The position numbers were made by a program, and so were the translations under genes. The notes under the pieces were generated by a model. That model was not told the origin of the DNA. It saw only the letters and a list, made by a program, of their open reading frames with translations, and made no database searches. From NCBI GenBank assembly GCA_018056275.1, contig JAGPFW010000016.1:1-14739 (forward strand): a stretch of DNA of 14,739 nucleotides. Direction: 5' to 3'. The DNA is from Patescibacteria group bacterium (lineage in GTDB: Bacteria; Patescibacteriota; WWE3; UBA101185; UBA10185). Shown piece by piece: positions 7,315 to 14,596 of this stretch; the stretch's first letter is position 1; every line of letters starts with the position of its first letter.

Positions 7315-8256
7315 ATGCACATAGTTCAATCACCCGTTTGGGAAAAGTTTAAACAGTCCTTTGGCACACCTACTGTTCGAGTGGGAGAAATTTTTTACAC
7401 AAAACACGCCCTTCCTTTTACAGGAAAATTTTATGCTTACTGCCCAAAAGTTGATCCATTCAAAATAGATTTTTTCGTCTTAAAAGATTCATTAAAAAAG
7501 GAAAATTGTATAGGCATAAATTTTGATGTTCCCAATGTTTTAACAACGTCGTCACAAGCAAAGGAAGCTCAAGATATTTTTGCAAAATCTGGATGCGTTT
7601 TTGCCGCAAAATCTACCTTTACCCAATATAACTTACTTTTAGATTTAAACCCTTCCGAAGGAGAATTATTAGCCAATATGCATCCAAAGCATAGGTACAA
7701 CATAAAACTTGCACAAAAAAATGGAGTAACTGTGCGAGAGGCTAAAACCAAGGAGGATTTTGAAACATTTTACACTCTTCTTTTAGATACATCCAAAAGA
7801 CAAGGATTTTATATTCACCCCAAAAATTATTATCAAAAGATTTGGGAAGTTTTAGGTGCCCAAGGAGTGGCAAAAATTCTCATTGCTTTTTATGAAAATG
7901 AACCTTTAGCCTCATGGATGTTTTTTATTTATGATGGCGTTATTTATTATCCTTATGGAGGTTCTTCTGAAAGTCATAAAAATCTTTACGCTAGTAATCT
8001 TCTCGGTTGGGAAGGGATTTTACTTGGGAAAAAGCACAACTGCACTCAATTTGATATGTGGGGTGCAAATGCTAATTTAGATGATAAAACAGACCCTTAC
8101 TTTGGATTTACAAATTTTAAGCTAAAATTTGGAGCAAAACATGTGCAGTATATTCCTTCGTATGATCTTGTTCTAGAACCCGTTTTTTACAAAACTTTTA
8201 ATTTAGCAAATAAATTGCGTTGGGCGTTTTTGGGGTTTAAGAAAAGGTTTAAATAA
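7315..8256 (+). CDS. FemAB-family peptidyltransferase (first of tandem pair)
   Basis: A 313-residue member of the FemABX family, whose double GNAT-like fold transfers amino acids from aminoacyl-tRNA to peptidoglycan precursors (lipid II or its soluble form) to build interpeptide bridges. Recognisable segments are the N-terminal SPVWEKFKQSFG, HPKHRYNIKLAQKNG (residues 123-137, the basic helix of the family), TSKRQGFYIHPKNYY, the beta strands around LIAFYENEPLASWMFF, and YPYGGSSE followed by FDMWGAN, all in family order. No coiled-coil arm of the staphylococcal FemA type is visible. There is no membrane segment, so it should be cytoplasmic. Which amino acid it adds, and to what, cannot be read from sequence; related GNAT proteins act on other envelope molecules. 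The stop codon directly abuts the next gene's ATG. Confidence 0.85.
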   Translation: MHIVQSPVWEKFKQSFGTPTVRVGEIFYTKHALPFTGKFYAYCPKVDPFKIDFFVLKDSLKKENCIGINFDVPNVLTTSSQAKEAQDIFAKSGCVFAAKSTFTQYNLLLDLNPSEGELLANMHPKHRYNIKLAQKNGVTVREAKTKEDFETFYTLLLDTSKRQGFYIHPKNYYQKIWEVLGAQGVAKILIAFYENEPLASWMFFIYDGVIYYPYGGSSESHKNLYASNLLGWEGILLGKKHNCTQFDMWGANANLDDKTDPYFGFTNFKLKFGAKHVQYIPSYDLVLEPVFYKTFNLANKLRWAFLGFKKRFK

Positions 8257-9165
8257 ATGTTTCCTCAAGATTTAACGGATATAAGACAGTCTCCTGAGTG
8301 GCTTTCCTACTTAGAGTTTCTCGGTTGGGAAAAGATAGAAACTCCTAATGGGGTAAGAGCTGCTTTAATGGACAATAAATTTGGTAAAGCAATAAAAGTA
8401 CAAAGGCCACAAAAGATTGTTCTACAAGATTTAGAAGAGATTGAAAAAGTTGCTATAGCTAGGAAGATATCTATGGTCAAGATTGAGCCGAGTTTGTACC
8501 AAGATTTAAAGATTTTGGAAGAAGCAGGATATATTCTTCGAGGCTCTCCATTAAGTCCCCCCGCAACAATTTTTATAGATTTAACCTTAAAGCCAGAAGA
8601 CTTATGGTCCCGATTATCGGATAGTTGCAAATATTCTGTTAGACGAGCTCAACGAGAAGGTGCAAAGACAGAGTTTTTTGTTAACCCTTCCAGAGATAAA
8701 GTGGCAGAGTTTTATAAAATTCATGCCTCTACAGGTAAACAAAAGGGTTTTTATATTCAAGGCGAAGATGATATTCAAAAAAAGGTGGAATTGTTTGGGG
8801 ATAAATCTATTCTAGGTACAGTTTCTTCAGAGAATGGGGTTGTAACAGGGGCTAATCTATATTTGGGTTTTGGTAAGGGAGTTTGGTATATGCATGGAGG
8901 AACAACAGAAGAAGGGAGGAAAACCAAAAACGGATATGAGCTTTATTGGCAATCTTTTTTGTATCTTAGGAATTTGGGTTATGAGTGGCTAGACCTAGAA
9001 GGAGTTGACGACAAGAGGTTTCCTACCTTTACTAAGAACTGGGGTGGATTAAGTCATTTTAAGGAAAGGTTTGGAGGGATTCGGGTGGAATTTCCTACGC
9101 CGTATGTAAAGCTTTTTAATCCTTGGTTAAAGAGGTTGTCCAGATATGTTAATTTGCAGATCTAA
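8257..9165 (+). CDS. FemAB-family peptidyltransferase (second of tandem pair)
   Basis: A 302-residue paralogue of the preceding protein with the same motif order: SPEWLSYLEFLGWEK near the start, CKYSVRRAQREG (from residue 124), HASTGKQKGFYIQGEDD, WYMHGGTTEEGRKTKNGYELYWQ and WLDLEGVDD. The last two correspond to the substrate and product-strand regions of FemX-type enzymes. Its ATG begins at the base after the upstream TAA, without a Shine-Dalgarno sequence, so it depends on the first gene's mRNA and probably on translational coupling. The two copies have diverged strongly, which suggests different positions or residues in one bridge, by analogy with FemX, FemA and FemB acting in series. That division of labour is inference. 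Confidence 0.85.
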   Translation: MFPQDLTDIRQSPEWLSYLEFLGWEKIETPNGVRAALMDNKFGKAIKVQRPQKIVLQDLEEIEKVAIARKISMVKIEPSLYQDLKILEEAGYILRGSPLSPPATIFIDLTLKPEDLWSRLSDSCKYSVRRAQREGAKTEFFVNPSRDKVAEFYKIHASTGKQKGFYIQGEDDIQKKVELFGDKSILGTVSSENGVVTGANLYLGFGKGVWYMHGGTTEEGRKTKNGYELYWQSFLYLRNLGYEWLDLEGVDDKRFPTFTKNWGGLSHFKERFGGIRVEFPTPYVKLFNPWLKRLSRYVNLQI

Positions 9166-9183
9166 TAAACTAAAGATTCAGAT

Positions 9184-9199
9184 AAAAAACGTGTTTTTT
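9184..9199. terminator. Possible bidirectional terminator
   Basis: AAAAAAC (9184-9190) and GTTTTTT (9193-9199) form a palindrome with an A-tract and a T-tract in the 33-base gap between two convergent stop codons. The stem is almost all A-T and the central loop is too small for an ideal hairpin, so the call rests mainly on position. Confidence 0.3.
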
Positions 9200-12045
9200 T
9201 ATTCCTTTTCCGCGTAGGCACAAATAGACCGATAATCACACCACCTACAGTGAAACCCAGGTTTTGGATCAAACTTACCTTCCCTCATCAATTCCACCAC
9301 TTTTTCCACCTCCTCCTTTATTGCGTCCATATCCTTTTGAGTTCTCGTAGTGCTTATTTTGCCGCTCCCTTCCACAAAGTATAAACTCAACTTTACTGGA
9401 TTCAGTCCCATCCCTTCCTTTACGGCTAGGGCATAGACCGTAACCTGTTTATCTTTATCCACCTCTTTTTGTGTTTTCTCGCTTCCGGTTTTGTAATCAA
9501 TAATCTCCACACCTCCCTCTACATTGTCAATACGGTCTATTCTTCCGCCCAAAGTTACTGTTCCAAGTTTTAGTTTAAAAGATTTTTCTAGTGCAACAGG
9601 TTTAATCGATTTATCTAAACTTTCGTAATAATTTTTTAATAGATTTTTTCCACTTTTAAACCGCTCCAACCGATGTTCTTCATCCTCATATCCCAGAGGT
9701 TCCCAGTTTTTTTCAAAAATTTGCCATAACTCTTCTAATGAAACTTCATTAAACAGCAATTTTTCATGAAATTCCTTTAAAGTGTTGTGAATAGAATTTC
9801 CAAAACTTAGAGCATGTGAGGGTAAACTTGGCAAATTTAAGATATATTTATATTTGTACTGTAGCGGACAATTATCATAGATATCTATTTGTGAGTAGCT
9901 CAAATAATCTGGAGCAAGGTTTGCGATTTTGCGAGCTTTTGGTTCCCTAAATAAAGAGTTTACCCCGAATAGACTTTCTTGTTTTGATTTTACTTCTTCT
10001 TCCAGTGTAACCTGTGAAGTCTTTATTCCTGTCTCATTTAAAAAGGGACTTGGCTTATTTTCTCTAGTTCCTCCGTAATCTTTTCCATAGGTTAGGTACA
10101 AATATTTTTCTGCGCGCGTCATGCCTACATAAAATAATCTTCTTTCTTCTTGGATGTGTGGATCCCCTTCGGGTAGGTTTTCTTTTATAAGCTCTTCGGG
10201 AATTCCAATTGTATTTCCTTTATCCCTGGTTGGGAATCTATTGGATGTTAGATTTACCATAAAAACCACAGGGAATTCTAAACCCTTTGAAGCATGTACC
10301 GTCATTAAATTTATGGTGTCAATATCCTCAATTTCGGCCTGCGCGGGGTTATCTCCTGCCTCCATCATTATTTCTAAATATTCCAGAAAATCTACCAAAG
10401 TTGGAATTTCTTTTGTTTCTTGATTAAATTGCACTTCAAATTTTTTTATCTTCTCCAAAAATATGTTTAGATTCTTTAAGCAAAGTTGCGTTTCTAGATT
10501 TTCGTCTCTAAGAAATTGTTCTAAATAACCTATTTTATGCACAAGGTCGTAAACCAAAGTAACAGGAGGGATTTTGGCTAATTTTGATTGATACTCCCTC
10601 ATAATAGAAAGAAAATTTTGTACTTTTGTGTCTTTGGAATCTTGAATTACATCCCATAGATTTCTTTTCTCAAATTTTGCAGTTGCTAGATGATCCGAAA
10701 TAACTAATGGATCAATTTCAAGACTTTCCATGTTCATTACGCGATATAAACTGATCTGATCCTTTGGATCTACTAGAATTTTTAAAAGTGCAGTTACATC
10801 TCTAATTTCGTTTCTATCATATAAACCACGATTTCCTACTAATTGATACGGTAAATTGTATTTTCTTAGAGCTAAAACAAAAGGATCTAGATGGTTATTT
10901 GCTCTTGCTAAAATCGCAAAGTCTTTGTATGTATATTGAGGTTCTTTCCCTAAAATCTCAATTATTTTTGTGACCACAAAATCTACTTCATCTTCTAAAT
11001 TTTCTAGTTCTATTATTTCTGGATATTGCCCTGATTGCTTAACTTTGCTTACCAATTTTTTGGAAATTCCCAACTTACTTTCCAGAGAGTCAGGATTATT
11101 ATTTGAAATTAATTTGTAAGCTGGGTCTAAAATTGTTTGTTCTGAACGATAATTTTCCAAAAGTGTAACCAATTGTGTATCAGGATAATCTTCTTGAAAC
11201 TGCAAAATATTGGAAATTGCTGCGCCCCTAAATTTATAAATAGACTGTGAGTCATCTCCAACAACTGTTAAACTTCGTTGATATTCTTTTTGGGAAGGAA
11301 AAAGAAGTTTTATTAGCTCATATTGCGCGTAATTTGTATCTTGGAATTCATCCACTAAGATATGCGTAAATTGTGCTTGATATTTTTTGAGTATATTTGG
11401 GCGTTCTTTAAAAAGCTTTATTGTCCAGGTTATTTGATCTCCAAAGTCCATTCGTGATTTTTGAATTTTTAAGCTTTGATAGGTTTCGTAAATATGTAAC
11501 AGTTCTTTCCATTTTGGTTCCTCTTCTGGTTCCAGATCGGCTGTTCTAAGGAAGTTTGCTAAATCCTCTGGGGAGATGTTTTCATCCTGTAGGCGTGAAA
11601 TAAAATCCAAAATTGCGGAAATAAACTTGGTGGGATTTCCTAAAGGTCGATAATAGTTTAGGTTCATTTTAAAGAGATTTTGTCTTATTAAAAGCCATTG
11701 TTCAGGTTTTGGCGTTATTTTGTACGAAGGGTCTAGGCCTATTTCTAAGCCTTCTCTCTTTAGAATGCGGTCACAAAAGGAATGGAATGTGTAAACCCAT
11801 GGTTCTTCATAGGCTAGGGGAAGAGCGTCTTGAATTCGGTCTAGCATCTCGTTGGAGGCTTTGTCGGTGAAGGTTAGGGCAAGTATGTTGTTGGGGGAAG
11901 TATCTTTGTCCTCTAAAAGGTGCTTAACCCTTTCTGAAATAACTCGGGTTTTCCCTGTTCCTGCTCCAGCAACAACAATAAGAGGCCCTGTTTTGTGGTT
12001 TACTGCCTTTTGTTGGTTGGGATTTAAGGTGACTTTTGGTGGCAT
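9199..12045 (-). CDS. UvrD/PcrA-type superfamily 1 helicase fused to RecB-family Fe-S nuclease
   Basis: A 948-residue ATP-dependent DNA helicase-nuclease for DNA repair. Residues 1-640 carry the UvrD motifs: Q-motif NPNQQKAV, Walker A GAGTGKT (27-33), Walker B VDEFQDT (D232, E233), GDDSQSIYKFRGA, TVHASKGLEFPVVF and VGMTRAEKYLYL. The C-terminal part is an intact PD-(D/E)xK nuclease: H753 in GNSIHNTL, D837 in GGRIDRID, D850 and K852 in IDYKTG, then DKQVTVYAL. C726, C933, C936 and C942 are spaced like the Fe-S cluster of AddB, Cas4 and AdnB-type nucleases. This architecture in one chain matches AdnA/AdnB-like proteins of recombinational repair. I start at ATG 12045 because AAAGAGGTG lies six bases before it; GTG at 12054 overlaps that site. 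The ribosome binding site overlaps the stop codon of the TPR gene, so the two are coupled. Confidence 0.92.
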   Translation of the reverse strand: MPPKVTLNPNQQKAVNHKTGPLIVVAGAGTGKTRVISERVKHLLEDKDTSPNNILALTFTDKASNEMLDRIQDALPLAYEEPWVYTFHSFCDRILKREGLEIGLDPSYKITPKPEQWLLIRQNLFKMNLNYYRPLGNPTKFISAILDFISRLQDENISPEDLANFLRTADLEPEEEPKWKELLHIYETYQSLKIQKSRMDFGDQITWTIKLFKERPNILKKYQAQFTHILVDEFQDTNYAQYELIKLLFPSQKEYQRSLTVVGDDSQSIYKFRGAAISNILQFQEDYPDTQLVTLLENYRSEQTILDPAYKLISNNNPDSLESKLGISKKLVSKVKQSGQYPEIIELENLEDEVDFVVTKIIEILGKEPQYTYKDFAILARANNHLDPFVLALRKYNLPYQLVGNRGLYDRNEIRDVTALLKILVDPKDQISLYRVMNMESLEIDPLVISDHLATAKFEKRNLWDVIQDSKDTKVQNFLSIMREYQSKLAKIPPVTLVYDLVHKIGYLEQFLRDENLETQLCLKNLNIFLEKIKKFEVQFNQETKEIPTLVDFLEYLEIMMEAGDNPAQAEIEDIDTINLMTVHASKGLEFPVVFMVNLTSNRFPTRDKGNTIGIPEELIKENLPEGDPHIQEERRLFYVGMTRAEKYLYLTYGKDYGGTRENKPSPFLNETGIKTSQVTLEEEVKSKQESLFGVNSLFREPKARKIANLAPDYLSYSQIDIYDNCPLQYKYKYILNLPSLPSHALSFGNSIHNTLKEFHEKLLFNEVSLEELWQIFEKNWEPLGYEDEEHRLERFKSGKNLLKNYYESLDKSIKPVALEKSFKLKLGTVTLGGRIDRIDNVEGGVEIIDYKTGSEKTQKEVDKDKQVTVYALAVKEGMGLNPVKLSLYFVEGSGKISTTRTQKDMDAIKEEVEKVVELMREGKFDPKPGFHCRWCDYRSICAYAEKE

Positions 12046-12050
12046 TTCGA

Positions 12051-12710
12051 TCACCTCTTTAAGCTCTCTAATAGGGTTTCAATCTCTGAGATTCTGGCTT
12101 TTAAATTCTGTTCTTTTGAGAGGGTTAGGGCATCTTTAAGAGTATTTAATCCTGTTTCTCTTTCCCCTATGTTAAAAAGAATTAAACCTTTTGCCATAAG
12201 TAGACGACTCTTCCAAATGGATCGGTGAGGTTCATTTTCTTCCAGCTCATACTTTGTCCATAGTTTTTCTGCCTCCTCTATAACCTCCTTCGCTTCTTGA
12301 ATATTCCCTGTTCTGAGTAAAAAAGTTGCTTTATGTGAAAGCATATCTGCTTTTGGAAGTGGTCTTAGATCCTCCTGCAGGGTTTGCTCCGTTAACTTAA
12401 GCGCTTGCTCAAAAAGACCTGCACTACTAGATAATGAAATTAATGCCCTAAGTATTGAAGAAGTCTTTGTTTCGTGAATTTTTGCTATTTCTATGGACTC
12501 TTCTGTAAATTTCAGACCTCTTTGATTACTTTGTACAGCCTTTAATTTCTCGTTGTATGCTAAGTGGTTAAGGCATTCCGTAACATTAAACCAATCTTCC
12601 TTTTCCTTAAATAATTCTAAAGCCTTCTTTAACAGTTTTTCTGCCTTTTCAAACTCTAGGTTTTCTCTAGCCTTCCAGCCTGCTTCCATTATTTCTTTGG
12701 GATTTTGCAT
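12051..12710 (-). CDS. TPR-like helical repeat protein
   Basis: A 219-residue all-helical protein with tetratricopeptide-like repeats. The clearest are near residues 8-40 (AGWKARENLEFEKAEKLLKKALEL), 95-120 (SSAGLFEQALKLTEQTLQ), 125-150 (SHKATFLLRTGNIQEAKEVIEEA) and 170-200 (AKGLILFNIGERETGLNTLKDAL). There is no signal peptide or catalytic motif, so it is probably a cytoplasmic protein-protein scaffold. It heads a two-gene operon with the helicase-nuclease: its stop codon lies five bases before the helicase ATG and inside that gene's ribosome binding site. This suggests a partner or regulator of the helicase, but the link rests on position only. The ATG at 12710 is supported by a -10 box exactly six bases upstream. 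Confidence 0.75.
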   Translation of the reverse strand: MQNPKEIMEAGWKARENLEFEKAEKLLKKALELFKEKEDWFNVTECLNHLAYNEKLKAVQSNQRGLKFTEESIEIAKIHETKTSSILRALISLSSSAGLFEQALKLTEQTLQEDLRPLPKADMLSHKATFLLRTGNIQEAKEVIEEAEKLWTKYELEENEPHRSIWKSRLLMAKGLILFNIGERETGLNTLKDALTLSKEQNLKARISEIETLLESLKR

Positions 12711-12716
12711 AAATCG

Positions 12717-12722
12717 ATTGTA
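12717..12722 (-). promoter_or_regulatory. Leaderless extended -10 promoter of the TPR-helicase operon
   Basis: On the minus strand TGCTACAAT reads as an extended -10 (TG, one base, TACAAT). The hexamer ends exactly six bases before ATG 12710, and no Shine-Dalgarno sequence is present. Confidence 0.55.
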
Positions 12723-12782
12723 GCAGAATATTTTTAGTAGTTTTGGTATTATAAGAATTATCTTGTGACTGAGGAGGCGGAT

Positions 12783-12878
12783 ATGTTACGGTATTTGAAA
12801 GATCTAGCCGAAGCGCTTTTAACCGTGATAGCGGCTGTAGTGGTGTCCATCATAGATTTGTGTATAGGGGATAAATAG
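12783..12878 (+). CDS. Small single-helix membrane protein (31 residues)
   Basis: A 31-residue ORF below usual annotation limits. The peptide starts MLRYLKDLAEALL, continues with a hydrophobic stretch rich in Val, Ile and Ala (about residues 11-24), and ends DLCIGDK. It is predicted to form one membrane helix with a positively charged N-terminal side, and has one cysteine (C27). Evidence that it is translated: AGGAGG (12772-12777) lies five bases before the ATG, one of the two strongest ribosome binding sites in the window, and an intrinsic terminator follows 46 bases after the stop codon. It is divergent from the TPR-helicase operon and convergent with rmuC. Function unknown; small hydrophobic proteins of this size include membrane-protein regulators and type I toxins, and nothing here decides between them. 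Confidence 0.6.
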   Translation: MLRYLKDLAEALLTVIAAVVVSIIDLCIGDK

Positions 12879-12924
12879 TAGAGGGATTTTTGTTTTTGGT
12901 GGTGGTGCTAACCCCGAACATCTG

Positions 12925-12969
12925 AGAGGATTATCCTTGGTTAAAACTAAGGTTAATCCTCTAATTTTT
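12925..12969 (+). terminator. Intrinsic terminator downstream of the 31-residue gene
   Basis: Arms 12925-12942 and 12945-12962 form an 18-position stem with one G-U pair and one mismatch, the tip opening into a small loop. AATTTTT follows at 12963-12969, giving a rho-independent terminator on the plus strand. The 3' arm and T-tract overlap the last codons and stop of rmuC on the other strand, so one structure ends both convergent units, although the minus-strand side lacks a T-tract. Confidence 0.75.
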
Positions 12970-14044
12970 CCAACAGAGGTTTCTCTGTAATTTTTGGTTG
13001 TTCTACATTCTCTCCAATACTTTGCACTCTCTCAATCCTTCCAAACAAATCCGCAAAAGAAGAGTTAACCTTTTCCATATTTTTATAAGAATTTAAGATA
13101 TGTTTTGAAAGTGTTTCCAAATCCCCTCCAAATTTTTCTGCTTCAACCTTTATTCCTCCCAAAGATTTCAAAATCTCCTTAGCATTTTTCTCAATTTCAT
13201 GTTGCTGATAAGCCACCAAAATAGTTTTCACAAAAAAAGAAAAAGTATTTGGTGAAGTCATTAACACATTTTTTCTTCTTGCATATTCTTCCACTTTTGT
13301 TGAATGCACTATTAGTTCATAAAAAACATTCTCCGAAGGGATGTACATCACAGCTTGATCCGTTGTTCCCTCTTCGGGCAAAATATATTTCCCTGCCACT
13401 TCATCAATTCTTTTTTTTACATCTCGCAAAAAAGCTTTTTTATAATTTTCCTTCTCCTCTTCTTTTGCACTTATCATGTTTTTAAAATTTTCCATGGGGA
13501 ATTTAGAATCAACAGGAATTATTCCTTTATCGGTAAAAATTACTGCGTCACAAATTGCTCCGTTTTTAAAAGCATATTGAGTTCTATATAAATCTTTGGG
13601 AAGCGATGTTTCTAGTATTTCATATAAAAACTGTTCTCCCAACCCTCCTCTAAGTTTTGGAGATTTCAATATGTTGTTTAAATCTTTCATATCTTTTCCA
13701 AGCTCATTAATTCCACCCAAATGTTCTTGCACTTTTCCAATTACATTGGTGGCGTTTTCTAGTCTTTCCCATAACACTTTTGTTTGTTGACCCATTGCGT
13801 CTCTTTGACTTTTTAGTTGTTCATCCAAAGTTTTTCTCATTTCTGTTAATTGTTTTTCTTGGGTTTCTCCTTTTCTCTCTACAGTTTCTCTCATCTCTTT
13901 AAGCCATTGAGTAAGAATTGTATCTTCATTCCCCTTAAGATCGTTTTTTATATTTTTGATTTGTCTCAATAGGATGTAAGATAGCACTCCAATACCCCCA
14001 AGGATAAGTAATATAAGTAAAATGAATGTTTCAGAATTTATCAT
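12953..14044 (-). CDS. rmuC: RmuC-family DNA recombination protein
   Basis: A 363-residue RmuC-type protein, a family with a PD-(D/E)xK-like nuclease core linked in E. coli to limiting recombination between inverted repeats. An N-terminal membrane helix (about 6-26, FILLILLILGGIGVLSYILL) is followed by a basic stretch and a long coiled coil (about 30-115, rich in Glu, Lys and Gln). The conserved domain then runs from KSPKLRGGLGEQFLYEIL, through D166 (CDAVIF) and D179-x-K181 (IIPVDSKFP), to YIPSENVFYELI and NVLMTSPNTFSFFVKTILVAYQ, all hallmark segments. The organisation matches the normal family, though the chain is shorter than the E. coli protein. It follows the GreA-like gene by 23 bases on the same strand and probably also has its own promoter. 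Its stop codon lies in the shared terminator structure. Confidence 0.9.
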   Translation of the reverse strand: MINSETFILLILLILGGIGVLSYILLRQIKNIKNDLKGNEDTILTQWLKEMRETVERKGETQEKQLTEMRKTLDEQLKSQRDAMGQQTKVLWERLENATNVIGKVQEHLGGINELGKDMKDLNNILKSPKLRGGLGEQFLYEILETSLPKDLYRTQYAFKNGAICDAVIFTDKGIIPVDSKFPMENFKNMISAKEEEKENYKKAFLRDVKKRIDEVAGKYILPEEGTTDQAVMYIPSENVFYELIVHSTKVEEYARRKNVLMTSPNTFSFFVKTILVAYQQHEIEKNAKEILKSLGGIKVEAEKFGGDLETLSKHILNSYKNMEKVNSSFADLFGRIERVQSIGENVEQPKITEKPLLEKLED

Positions 14045-14051
14045 TATGTCA

Positions 14052-14057
14052 ATTTTA
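14052..14057 (-). promoter_or_regulatory. Possible -10 box of rmuC
   Basis: On the minus strand TAAAAT ends seven bases before ATG 14044, one more than at the other leaderless starts. No Shine-Dalgarno sequence is present in the 23-base gap after the GreA-like gene. It could add to read-through transcription from upstream. Confidence 0.4.
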
Positions 14058-14067
14058 CAATAAAAGT

Positions 14068-14301
14068 TTATTTGGGTTTTTTTATTCCTTCAGCAATTTC
14101 CTCTCGAATACTTTGCATTTGCGCATTAACAATATCTACCTTATTCATTAAAGCATCCCAACTCGCATTATCATGCCAACCGTCTCCTCCCTCCCTGTAA
14201 TGCTCCTCACTGTTTAGAAGTAGTTTTCTTTTTTCTTCTTCCAGTTCTCTTAATTTAGCTCTAAGTAAGGGAATCTTTGTTTTCACTTCTGCATTTTTCA
14301 C
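14068..14301 (-). CDS. GreA/GreB N-terminal coiled-coil-like small protein
   Basis: A 77-residue, strongly helical protein. Two helices flank REGGDGWHDNASWDALMNK (36-54), which resembles the tip of the GreA coiled coil, where GDLxENAEYxAA carries the two acidic residues that reach RNA polymerase's active site through the secondary channel. D40 and D44 would be their counterparts, with one extra residue between. The C-terminal domain that docks GreA on the polymerase is missing; the chain ends in KKPK. It may therefore be a minimal secondary-channel factor, or an unrelated helical hairpin. The start is GTG, supported by TAAAAT exactly six bases upstream. It leads rmuC on the same strand. The resemblance was judged by eye, so its function is an inference. 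Confidence 0.6.
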   Translation of the reverse strand: MKNAEVKTKIPLLRAKLRELEEEKRKLLLNSEEHYREGGDGWHDNASWDALMNKVDIVNAQMQSIREEIAEGIKKPK

Positions 14302-14307
14302 TCTTGC

Positions 14308-14313
14308 ATTTTA
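14308..14313 (-). promoter_or_regulatory. Leaderless extended -10 promoter of the GreA-like gene
   Basis: On the minus strand TGGTAAAAT reads as an extended -10; TAAAAT ends exactly six bases before the GTG start at 14301. No Shine-Dalgarno sequence is present. The spacing supports the GTG choice. Confidence 0.5.
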
Positions 14314-14596
14314 CCAAATTCTTAATCGAGTTTTCTAAAAAATTTGAAAAACATTTATTTGCTTTTTTCCTTGCATTGGCAATCTTCTGCATATTATGTT
14401 ATTGACATTTTTTAAAAATGCTTCTTAATTAGAGTTAACAAAAATAATTATTTTTTATAGCATAAAATGATTGGAATACTGCCCAGTAAATATAGAGAGT
14501 TTGCATCTTTAAAGTTGGATTTTATATCTGAATCCTTTCTTATTTTAAATTTTGAAAAATGTTTTCCCTGTTTCCTTTTTAAAGGAGGTGATTTTG
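14314..14596 (+). other. AT-rich intergenic or leader region before the Lys/Ala-rich gene
   Basis: This 283-base stretch holds no convincing gene. It contains a perfect -35 consensus TTGACA (14402-14407) with CTTAAT 16 bases downstream (14424-14429) as a possible -10. If that promoter is used, the downstream gene has a leader of about 160 bases. Two small structures are possible: GGATT/AATCC (14517-14521 with 14531-14535), and CCTTT/AAAGG spanning the Shine-Dalgarno sequence around 14574-14585. An ATG-started 46-codon frame (14467-14607) overlaps the next gene but has no other support. Confidence 0.4.
14581..14592 (+). promoter_or_regulatory. Near-perfect Shine-Dalgarno sequence
   Basis: AAAGGAGGTGAT is complementary to essentially the whole anti-Shine-Dalgarno tail of 16S rRNA and sits at standard distance from ATG 14597. 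It is the best ribosome binding site in the window and stands out against the many starts that have none. Confidence 0.8.

Noticed and set aside
10154..10423. Plus-strand open frame inside the helicase-nuclease gene; a similar one lies at 11852-12139.
   Set aside because: Antisense shadows of a long, clearly functional gene, with no start signals of their own.
9199..12045. Cas4-like or defence-system nuclease, because of the RecB-type domain with four cysteines.
   Set aside because: The domain is fused to a full UvrD helicase as in repair enzymes, and no cas gene, repeat array or other defence gene is nearby.
1745..12053. Alternative genetic code with UGA read as glycine, as in some CPR lineages.
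   Set aside because: RNase H and the TPR gene end in TGA at natural protein ends, and the next genes begin immediately after.
12045..12054. GTG at 12054 as helicase start, giving a 4-base overlap with the TPR gene.
   Set aside because: The strong AAAGAGGTG site would overlap that codon; it is correctly spaced for ATG 12045, where the conserved N-terminus begins.
14511..14538. Hairpin GGATT/AATCC in the AT-rich region as a riboswitch or small RNA.
   Set aside because: The stem is only five pairs plus weak extensions, with no known motif; such stems are expected by chance in AT-rich DNA.
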